This document shows positions 49,473 to 58,240 of a stretch of DNA of 64,000 bases, one piece after another; position 1 is the stretch's first letter; the number at the start of each line of letters is the position of its first letter. The stretch lies in assembly GCA_021234155.1 (NCBI GenBank), contig JAJEKV010000017.1:9181525-9245524 (forward strand). The letters run 5' to 3'. The notes below the pieces were generated by a model. It was not told the DNA's origin, ran no database searches, and saw only the letters and a program-made list of their open reading frames with translations. The position numbers were made by a program, and so were the translations under genes. This DNA is from Isoetes taiwanensis (taxonomy: Eukaryota > Streptophyta > Lycopodiopsida > Isoetales > Isoetaceae).

Positions 49473-50158
49473 TAGGATCAGAACCTTAAATCATACATAT
49501 AATATATTATATAAGGGGTAAACTGTGTTTGTTAGATAGCTCTAACAAATGGAAGTCCCAATTTCTTCTTATTTACATTTACATCAAAACTTCACATTAT
49601 TTTGTTAAAAACAAAAATAACATTCCATCTAAGATGTAAACAAACATAAAATATCCATCCTAGTTATTCACTAGGCCACAGCTTATATCCCATAATATAT
49701 TATATTAGTTTGGAACCACAATCCCAAACATTTTATCTTCTCATATGAAGCTTCTTTTACATGTTTAGAGTCTCAAAATCTGTTATTTTAGGTGATGAAG
49801 TGATGTTATGTAGACATTTAAAGATAACAGTATTAAAGTCCTTTATATTAAAAGTCAAATATTCATCTTTTACATCTGTTACAGTATTCAGATTTTGATT
49901 TATAAGGAAATAAGGAGTGTATCAGTTCAAGATTCAACCCAGTAACATATAATAATCATGATAGTCAATTATTGAACCTTTGTTATATCATAACATATAT
50001 TCTGCTTAATCTTGTCATAATAGGAATGATCTCACCATGTCTTCACAGCATTAATCATATGAAATATTTGACCGCATTGATCTTTCAGTCTTCATCAATA
50101 GCTCCACCAATAGAGCAGCATATGGACCACAACAATAAATTGAAAGAACTCCAAGGAG

Positions 50159-50270
50159 AAGATATCTAGGTTACCTGCATCCAACCAGTATACTAGTTAG
50201 CAATAAACTTGGTAACAGTATAAGGGATGACAGGTAAGCAGTTAGATATCTTGGCTCTTCGCCCTTCACC
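50159..50270 (+). ncRNA. H1 structured element, copy 12 (type C)
   Basis: Stem AAGATATCT (50159-50167) with AGATATCTT (50244-50252), as in copy 3. Conserved although the modules differ at many places outside it. Confidence 0.6.
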
Positions 50271-50776
50271 TCGAGATACCCAAAATATATTGGGTCCAGA
50301 ATAATAGTGAAGTATAAAGCAAATAAGCATATGATTTAGATGAACCTAAGGTACCAATATTAGCTGGCTCCATTCCACAGCCCTTTGATAATCATTATCC
50401 TAAGAAATGTATCCATCTGTCATACATGTCTGATCCATAGAGGCATAAAACAGCAAGTACAAACCTCTAAACCAAGTCACACTAAACCAAAGTGAACTAA
50501 GAACTTATTTTCAGGAACATTTCGTGATCAAATTAAGCCAGCACATATATAAGACACCAAGAATCAACAACAAATACAAGACACAAGCGTAATCTATGGA
50601 CACGAAACCTAACACATTAGAGTGTATTTTTGCATCCACGATTGTTATTTGGATGCTCTGTTAACCAACTTTATTCATATCGCCATTTTTTTCAGAAAAA
50701 ACCTAAGCTGGCAGTTAAGCATGAACTTATAAGGTATCAATCTATGCTAGAAGCAACATAAATTGAAAGATCAGAC

Positions 50777-50935
50777 CTGAAGAGCGTCGCTCCTATCGCC
50801 AATAGTCTGTTTTTGTGCTTTTGGAGCTTGTTTCCCACCAAAGTTTGGTCTTGCATTCTTCTTGAAAGGGAGATTTCCGGCCAGTAAAGCTTTACTCTTC
50901 TTGCCCGGATGTCTTTCATACTTTCCCTTTGGCAT
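50777..50935 (-). CDS. small basic protein, first coding exon (copy 2)
   Basis: Same 159-nt, 53-codon exon as 14283-14441: MPKGKYERHPGKKSKAL, NLPFKKNARPNFGGKQ, ending GDRSDALQ at a CAG|GTCTGA donor. Substitutions against copy 1 in the first 30 codons are nearly all synonymous. If spliced to the H1 acceptor, the frame stops after two more codons (GTA ACC TAG), unlike copy 1. Either the C-terminus is free to vary or a different acceptor is used. Confidence 0.6.
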
Positions 50936-51622
50936 GGTGTAATCAGTCCGCCAGTATAACAGCCCACAAGAGAAGAGAGAGGTATCCCCATTTCGTATCA
51001 GAACATAGCTTAAATACTTAGCCATTAGCCGAAGTTGCCGCGAAATGCAAGTACCTGTATGTTAACCTAATGCGGCCATTAAATCTTTGGCGCCGAATTC
51101 GACCGCCATAGCCAGTTATTTCACTTTACTATAGGGCAGAACATATTCAGACTATCTCTAGGTATTAGCATGCAGCCAAACCCAGCCAACATTAATTAAT
51201 GCAAAATAAATACCGTAATAACAATTTCCCAAAGCATGAAATATAAGATATAATAAGCCAATAGGAGCTATCACCCTCCATTAGGCTTGAAAAACCTTCA
51301 TTGGCTTTGATAATATAACCCACAAGCTTAACAATTAGTATTATCCAATACAATACACAAGACAACATTTGTACATCAAGAAATGCCATATCGAACCATT
51401 GATTGTAGAAACCCAACAATTTTCAAAACCTGTTTTATGTACCATGAATAGGAACCGCTGAGATATTTAGCCATACATTTTGAAATATATCCAGCAGCTT
51501 ATCAGAATAATGCCATAATCCAATTGACCATAAGCTACTATATCACTGATATACTTCATGGGGCAGCCACCACAGGCTTTATCTTATCCCAGAGGCTGCA
51601 AAAAACTTCAATAATATCTTAT

Positions 51623-51656
51623 TCTTCTTCTTCTTCTTCTTCTTCTTCTTCTTCTT
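51623..51656 (+). repeat. (TTC)n tract 15
   Basis: Only 11 repeats, against about 40 at the equivalent junction near 45.2 kb. Confidence 0.95.
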
Positions 51657-52066
51657 GGCTGGTCTCGTGTTCGTTCCATTCGTTATCTTCAGAATCGATC
51701 TGCTCCTCGGAAGAATCGGCATCAAGGAATCGAAATTGGAGGATGAAAGCTCCTCCTCTGAAAGCTCAGAAAGATCTTCAGAGCTTTCAGAAGAGGAGCT
51801 TTGCCTCGGGCCTCGTGCCTCGGGGCTTTCGGGCTTTCGAGGGACGAGGCCGATCGGCTCCTCACCAAGAAGGAAAATTTGGCCAAGATCCTATGCCATA
51901 ACTGGCAAGGACATGTGCCAAAGGAATGGAAAGCAGCGCCCGGCGCTTGGAAGGGCCAGGGGAAGGGGAGGCAGAGCGGGAGGGAGAGCGGCAGCGCTTC
52001 GACATTCTGTTTGAAGGAATTGGACGATGCTTCTCCCTCACGACCATAGCCTATAAAGGCTGGCGT
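51657..52066 (-). promoter_or_regulatory. X-type 5' module (copy 2), possible promoter and first exon
   Basis: On minus, a TTTATAGG box at about 52055 is followed by ATG at about 52005, which opens a frame beginning MSKRCRSPSRSASPSPGPSK (Arg/Ser-rich), stopped after about 48 codons. In other frames Ser/Glu-rich text such as SESSEDLSELSEEEL leads into the (GAA)n tract. Compared with copy 1, differences concentrate in GC-rich runs, so the frame cannot be trusted. Neither copy is recognised. Confidence 0.4.
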
Positions 52067-53459
52067 GAAATTAATTTCGTAGGCTACGATTTTAGGATTT
52101 CGTACCATTAGTATCTTAATCGTAATAATTTAGTAGGATACGAATAATTACCTCGAAATGACCATAATTTTATTTTCTAAAACATAAAAAAAAAAATATC
52201 TATCCTGAAATGGCCATTCTTTTTTGGACACCAATCATATTATCTTGGCTTGGCACTTGTTTAGTAATTGTAGTTATAATTAGCTAGTGTAAATTGATTG
52301 TTGACTTCAAAATTGTTGACTTACGCTTCACCAAACATGTTGGTCAATGAAAGTCAAACATGTAACAAAAGGGGGTGATTCACACTTGTTGACTTGAAAA
52401 TTGTTGTCTTAAACAACGGTGCCTTAACATAATGCATAGAATAGCATAGGTCAAAATTGTTGACTTACGCTTTACCAAATGCTTGGGGTTTGACTTAGAA
52501 ATTGTTGACTTACACAATTTATGCCTTAACATAATGCATAGAATAGCATAGGTCAAAATTGTTGACTCATGCTTTACCAAATGCTTGGGGGTTATTCACA
52601 CTTGTTGACTTGAAAATTGCTGACTTACACAATTTATGCCTTAACATAATGCATAGAATATCATAGGTCAAAATTGTTATGCTTTACCAAATGCTTGGGG
52701 GTGATTCACACCTGTTGATTCATTTGGCATTTGTTGATTTGGCAATTGTTGATTTGGTAATATGTGCAACATTTAATGCATGTGGGATATTTGAGGCCAT
52801 TACTAAAAAAAAGGGTGGACGAGGATTACATCTAGAAAGGTCATGACACTCTGGCCTGTAACTGAAGATTACAAGCCAGAGAGCCATTGTTGGGATTATC
52901 ATGTTATATGATTATTCCTTAAGGGAAGTTGATAGCACTTTGCTCATACCTAAGGGTTATCATGTATTCAGGTTGAGGGACAAGCAGAAAGGCAGTTTGA
53001 TCTTCATGAGTAACATAGTTGAAGAATGAAGAATAGAGTTTGCATTAAGTCCAAAGATTACACATGAGGTGAGTTAATTATTAAGCTATATTTGTTTCAA
53101 TGGTTCAATGGTTCGAGGGCATAGAATGATTCAAATGCATGTGGGATATTGATATGCAAAACCCCATTGGCCTCGAAAAGCGTGAGAATGCCCGTGGGAT
53201 ATTTTGTTGGGCGAAAAGAGAAAATAGCAAGACCAAGAATGTCGTAGTGCCGAAATTTTGGGTACATTGCTTCGATCATGCTACAAATAATATAATCATA
53301 TCCATTTGAACAATCTTGACTATCCATTTGAGCCCACTATAGGGGAGGCGCATACCGGAGAATTATAAAGTTCTTTAAACGTTTGTGGTGTTCATAAACA
53401 CCAAATTACAATAAAAAGGGATCTAATATTAAAAAACATACAACAGATTTTAGGACAAG
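52067..53459. repeat. spacer with TTGAC-rich tandem repeats (copy 2)
   Basis: Matches 45686-46959 closely. The repeat array (about 52290-52720) has one more unit than copy 1, inserted near 52570-52665. No gene signal. Confidence 0.6.
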
Positions 53460-54575
53460 TCCATGGTCTTTAGTACCTCCAACACTTTTGTGCTTTTTCT
53501 TGTCATCTTCGATTTGAAAAATGCATGCGGACCCTCGTACATAAGCAATTACGTTCACTTACGTTATTAGCTTCTCCAAGTAAGGTACCATAGTCTTCAA
53601 CGGATAATCACCGTCATTTATGTCGGGCCACGAAGGACCTTGATGTGATGCGTAAATCGCATTATTCTTAAAATTCACGCACTGTAAGGATCAATCAGCA
53701 AAGTTGTCCTCATGCTAAATTCGGACATTTCTCATAAACTTTTGTGAGTTTTTGATGTAGCAAGAAGTTCCTCCTTTCATTTTCAAAGGTTGCACCATCC
53801 ATTTGAACGAAACTTATCCACTAATGATCGAGGCATGAAAGACCTCAGGCGACTAATCATCGAAAGTGATTGGAAGACCATATACCAACAAACAAAATGT
53901 TAGGTGGCTAATTGCATGAACTGTGACCGCCGTCGGCCCGACAAAGAAGAACCTCTTTTCTTGATGGAAGAAGTTGGACACCTTCCACCACATCGTCTCG
54001 CTTTAACCTTTTGAAAACCTTTGTACAGAAATCCTCGGCTCAATAACCAAAAGCTTCTTGCCAACAACACTAGCACCGTGCAATGACAACTATTAGAGAA
54101 ATTATATCAAGTACAACAAAAAAGAAAAGAAACACACTAGAATCACCTTAGTTTCTTAGTTATTGATTTGGATGGAGCTCGTTTTTTCTGGAGGAAACCC
54201 GCTTGGAATTATTTTTAGAAGAAGATTCTCCAACCGATGCCAAATCAGTTTCTTCCTCTCATGATTGTCTTCTCCACAATATCAGACGTTTGTCCAAATT
54301 GGAAACATAATCATCTACATTCTTCAACACACGCTTCACATTCTTCATCTATTACTTGCACAAAGATTGTCTTCAATTACGTTAGAAATGTCAACTATAG
54401 AGTTTGAAATATCCAAACTTGAGCCCGCATCATTCAAATTATCAAACTAAATAAGTACTTATAGAAGAAAAATCCAAAGTAGTTATACTTCACAAGAATA
54501 ACTTACTTTTAGGTCTTTTACAACTATTACTTTGTTCAAGATTGTCTCTCTTCAAGTTTGGGCTTGTGGAAGATA
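53460..54575 (-). pseudogene. duplicated 3' half of gene X, decayed or error-rich
   Basis: Aligns by eye with 46960-48090 (exons of X1), but carries many one- to three-base gaps, typically loss of a T in CTG/CAG contexts, that break every frame. Homology with X1 stops abruptly near 54573, where the X2-specific 5' half begins. It may be the real 3' end of X2 with sequencing errors, or a true pseudogene. Confidence 0.5.
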
Positions 54576-54599
54576 ATAAAGTGCAATCTTCAATGGATT

Positions 54600-55838
54600 G
54601 CATAATTATATCGAGGCTCCTCCAAGTCACAGTGTGCTTAATGATGGATCTTGAGTGCATTCAATGGACTGCAGACTGCACTATAATTGGGGCAGAGATT
54701 CAGTCTGAGATCTACATGGAAGTCCAATGGACTGAACCAATTATGAGGCATCCGGCTCTCACAAGAGGGACAAGTTGATCTCTTTGAGAAACATATGTAA
54801 GCATAAATTGGATGGCGTGCATGCAATGTGCAACAATGTTTGAGACACAAAGTGGGTCATAGGCATATGTACAGAAAGAACAACTTTGTAATTTTGCAAA
54901 TGCTACGGCAGAGAATGTTGGATGTTCCAAAAATGGAAGGTTGAATTGCAGTCCAGACATCTTATTTAGAGATGAAGCTATTTCATTCAACTTCTCCAGC
55001 CTTGGTTGGAGTCTATGTTCGTCATCTTCTGCCTGTTTAAAAATAAAAAAAATGATGAAGTAGAAAGAATAATTATTGAGCACTATGTAATTGCAAAGGT
55101 CATTAGCAATTACCCCTTTGTGAATTTCCTCCATACTCTTGTATGCTGTTGTCGCCTGCAAAAGTTCCTTTTCCTTGGAAACTAGCATTGACGACAGGAA
55201 TGTAATGACACTGGAGTGCTCACACCTGGCCTTTGCTGCTTCAATTTTTGTTTTTGCAAAGCATCCAACTCAGAATCGCACTTCTTCCACAACTTCCTTT
55301 TTTCCTTCATTTCACTGACTGCACTTTTAACTCTAACATTCAAGTCATCCTTCTGCTTATCTAAGCCAGCAATCAAGGAGTTGATGACAGAATAGTCCAC
55401 TACACAACCAACAACGTTTGTATGAGGAAATGAGGGCTCATACTCACCTTCTTTCTCAACCTTAGCTGTAACACTTTTCTTCGTTTTAACCACAAATGAC
55501 TGCCAGTTAATCTTTTGTCCTCTCACATGCAAAGTGAATGCCCGTGCAAAAAACTTCCCAATCTCTCCAACACAAACATCAGTTCTTTGGTAACATCTTC
55601 TGTAGATGTTCATAAACTGATCCACAAATAGTGGATTCATTCGACTAGACTTATAAATTTGCTTTGTACCCACTAGTTTTATACAGCCAAATATTTTGCT
55701 TATCTCATCTTCAGCCACATCTGCCTTTCTTACATCTGAAAAGGTCATGCCCTCAGAAGGCAACACAGATGTGTCAAACATCCTCCTTGCTTCCTCTTCG
55801 TCTATGGTCACTTTAGGTTGAGTTTTCTTTGTTGCCAT
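54600..55838 (-). CDS. gene X2 5' half: coiled-coil protein with a RING-like Cys cluster
   Basis: ATG 55838 opens MATKKTQPKVTIDEEEARRM. The first ~165 residues are of unknown family. Residues ~165-215 are a heptad-rich, Lys/Glu-rich coiled coil. A one-base slip in an A-run near 55250 moves the frame, which then continues as IEAAKARCEHSSV...KEKELLQATTAYKSMEE to a GGG|GTAATT donor near 55112. The next exon (from about 55032, after TTTTTAAACAG) has EKLNEIASSLNKM, then CSFC...C...HCMH (about 54880-54810), and after another frame slip CPSCESRMPHNWF (about 54772-54740). The spacing resembles a RING-type zinc finger with its second zinc pair damaged. This could be a ubiquitin-ligase-like or nucleic-acid-binding cargo protein, but the assignment is weak. 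Confidence 0.45.
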
Positions 55839-56019
55839 TCTATCCCTGCACCAGCTTTGAAATTATATATCACTGGAAGTTCTTCATTGTGTCTGCAAAA
55901 AACTAAACCAATCCAAATCATAGCACTAAGTATCATGAATAGTACTAACTCTAAGAGCTTAGCAATGAACTGCTACTTTTTCCAAATAATTACTAATTAT
56001 CATGAACACCAATTACCTT
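55839..56019. other. upstream flank of gene X2
   Basis: AT-rich, no clear TATA box or motif. Probably the promoter of X2 on minus, by position only. Confidence 0.3.
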
Positions 56020-56350
56020 GGGCCTACTGTCTGCAAAATAGCAAATGCTTAGCATGTCATGCTAAATAGCAGCTAACTCTTTCTAACTTAGCATTGAACT
56101 TCATCTTCTTAGCAACCGCCGCTAATAACAATTTGAGCCTGCAAGTGTAGCACAAAATTCGCGTTCTTAATGTAACCTGCTACTTAGCAAATGTTGCCTG
56201 CAAACATAGCACGAAATCACTAGTAACTCGGGTACACGGCACATACTAACTAGCAAGTACTGCCTGCGAAACATAGTACCAATATAACCTGTTAGCATAA
56301 TTTGCTAACTGATTGTCTGCAAACATAGTACCAAATGCTAAACTCGTTAT
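56020..56350. repeat. subterminal repeats, set 1
   Basis: About five degenerate copies, spaced 60-75 bases, of a motif around CTGCCTGCAAACATAGYACNAAA (seen at about 56028, 56138, 56197, 56263 and 56317). They lie 0.8-1.1 kb inside the right end of the giant element. Confidence 0.55.
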
Positions 56351-56589
56351 CAACTACTGAACTTGCACGACCAAACATTACTAAGCTGTACTTTCCGCTG
56401 ATACCAAGCCCAAAAAATTCTCCACACCTGGAATGCAATCCTCCACACCTGCTACATTAACCTTTGTCTTCAACATAGAAGCATGAAATATAATAGAATG
56501 AAACCATTTCCACATTATTTACCATTCCCAAAGATTTGTCAACAAAGATTAGATGCTTACCACTAAAACAACTTTTCTTGAGTCTAGGA

Positions 56590-56940
56590 AATTGTTCAGA
56601 TGAGCAATTTGATCCGAGCTCTTTACAAAGCAGTTTAATGGGATCTCGATTGTCTGGCAATTGATTGTTTAGAATGGTACAAATAACCGAATTCGATAAT
56701 TACTGCTGTGGAAGCAGCACAGTCACAGCAATAGCAATTTACTCTGGCCAGTTAACCAAGCAGGGAAATGGGATCTCGATTGGGGATTTTGTTGAATCTA
56801 ATGACTGGCAATTGTTTAGAATGGTACAAATAACGGATTTTGATAATTAGTGCTGTAGGAGTAGTACAGTCACAGCAATTTGATCCGGCCAGTTAACCAA
56901 GCAATGTACGGGGATCTCGATGGGGAGCAGCTATGTTTCT
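56590..56940. repeat. subterminal repeats, set 2
   Basis: Two full copies and one partial copy of a unit of about 150 bases containing GCAATTGTTTAGAATGGTAC (about 56660 and 56810), AGTCACAGCAAT, GGCCAGTTAACCAAGCA and GGGATCTCGAT. Set within 530 bases of the right terminus, where transposases often bind repeated motifs. Confidence 0.6.
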
Positions 56941-57077
56941 GAATCTGATCCAAGAAACTCCAAGAAACTAGGAAAGGGGAAAAGGTTCGACGGTTTAGGA
57001 TCCCATGGGGGGGATTTAGTGCTAAAATAAAATTTAAAAATTCAGTTAAATCCCCTTAATTAGCGCTATTATTTAGG

Positions 57078-57122
57078 GCTAAAAATGGCGTCATTTATGC
57101 CACCCGTAGCGTGCGAGGACCC
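57078..57122 (-). repeat. right terminal inverted repeat
   Basis: On minus: GGGTCCTCGCAC, then GCTACGGGTG, GCATAAATGACGC and CATTTTTAG. Compared with the left end, the first 12 bases are identical and the next 9-10 differ at two bases plus one insertion. The AT-rich block further in (TTTTAGCACTAAATCC) resembles AATTAGCACTATTTTT at the left end. Confidence 0.6.
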
Positions 57123-57775
57123 ACGCCTGAGCAGGCAATGCGCTGGTTTAATCAAATGAAATTGTATTTTGTAGCCACGAAGAGAGTCGAGAATGCTCGA
57201 CTGATGTATGCCACCCTGAAATTGAAGGGATCAGCAGCTGCATGGTAGGACATCCACACGGACAATGGTCAAAAGCTGCGTACTTGGAGGGATTTTTGTC
57301 GCTTGTTCTGGCAAGAGTATGCACCTCACTATGATCGGCGTCATGCGCTCATACAGTTGAAAGAGCTCAATCAGGCAGGATATCTCGGGGATTACGTGAC
57401 AGAGCTTAGGGCACTCTTTTTACGTTTACCTGATATTACTGCTGGGATGCTAGCATTCGTACATATTTATTGCAGGCAGAACCTGCTGATTTCGAGCTAG
57501 CTGTTGAGATTGCCAGGAAACTGGTGGGGAGGGAAGAATCCAAGTTGGCACAAGACTTTGCTAATTGGAAAGCAAAAAGGGCCGGTAGAACCTCTCAAGA
57601 ATCTGCTCCTTCTAAGAAGCAGAAGAATGATTCCAAAGACAAGCCCAATGGGGGCAAGGTCAAGAGGGTGATACCAAAATGGATAAGCCCAAGGGGTGTT
57701 ATCGATGTGGGTAGGGCACTTTGCCCGGGAAAAGGCTTTGGCTAGCACTGCAAAGGTAAATGATAAGTCAGAGGT
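57117..57775 (+). pseudogene. gag, 3' half (continuation of 2734-3420)
   Basis: Frame from 57117 reads GPTPEQAMRWFNQMKLYF, then a Ty3-type capsid core (RLMYATLKLKGSAAAW, TAG at 57247 where the sister copies have TGG, then TWRDFCRLF, QEYAPHYDRR). A small deletion near 57465 shifts the frame to EPADFELAVEIARKLVG and a Lys-rich linker. A zinc-knuckle remnant with CYRCG is split by another shift from GHFAREK and lacks the last Cys. Its first residues abut the right end of the giant insertion. Confidence 0.75.
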
Positions 57776-58240
57776 TAAGGCATTATCAGTTATCTGTGAC
57801 GTTTCTGGTATTTATATGGTATACGTATGCATACCATGACACGTCACCAGTATTTAATTAAACCCTTAAGGGTCAATAGGGGATAACTTAGATTCACTTA
57901 AGATGAATTTTATTAGCTATGCTAAGAAAATTAGAGGAAAGGCATAATTAGTTAAATGTCACCAATAGGAGAATATGTAGCATTATAACAGGGGGTTTTT
58001 TTTTTGTATTTTTGTACAGTTTTTGCTATGGTTTTCATATGATTTGATGGGTGTATTGTGCGAGGCATACTAATCAGTATATCTAGAGCGCACACTGTAT
58101 TCTCATATTCGAATGCCATATTAGCTATGATTTTGCAATGGTTTAGCTTTGAATATTTCTCCATGAAAAAACCAATTATTTTTTAGTCCTCAGAAAACAC
58201 ATGCAAGCATCGAGCTCTCTTATTTTAGGGTTTGTGGAAA
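57776..58240. other. retroelement 3' flank shared with the tandem units
   Basis: 57776-57970 matches 62102-62300 almost base for base (including GGTATACGTATGCATACC, a palindrome). After GTTAAATGTCACCAATAGGAGA the copies part. 57970-58240 holds no gene signal; a T-run is at 57990-58000. Confidence 0.5.

Larger units (their letters stand above)
49473..51622 (-). repeat. array module C2
   Basis: Sister of C1. Begins at short TTTCTTCTT (about 49561), H2 hairpin CCTAG...CTAGG at about 49659-49675, donor GTGAGATC near 50031, H1 at 50159-50270, coding exon 50777-50935, and GGCCATTAAATCTTTGGCGCC near 51075 (contains TTTGGCGC, an E2F-type core). 51100-51620 holds nothing recognised. Confidence 0.65.
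3421..57122. mobile_element. giant (~53.7 kb) terminal-inverted-repeat element nested in gag
   Basis: The left end GGGTCCTCGCAC (3421-3432) and right end GTGCGAGGACCC (57111-57122) are perfect 12-bp inverted repeats. Similarity continues inward: TTACGGTG against CTACGGGTG, then CATTTTTAG on both ends, then an AT-rich block with AGCACTA. The flanks are the two halves of one gag gene. A 4-bp direct repeat, ACGC, flanks the 12-mers (3417-3420 and 57123-57126). Alternatively, the element is TCGCAC...GTGCGA with an imperfect 6-bp duplication GGGTCC/GGACCC. Cargo: a decayed transposase at the left end on +, tandem modules, and two genes on the minus strand. The single-element reading is inference from the ends plus the split host gene. 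Confidence 0.6.

Noticed and set aside
7071-50270. H1 conserved as a protein-coding exon
   Set aside because: Short open frames exist (for example VTCTQTMPMLANHGNKTRG in A and F), but types C and D have stops or a different frame. Conservation follows base pairing, not codons.
6462-51656. Regularly spaced TTC tracts as a CRISPR-like or satellite array
   Set aside because: Spacing is 2-4 kb, the spacers are related modules, and the context is eukaryotic.
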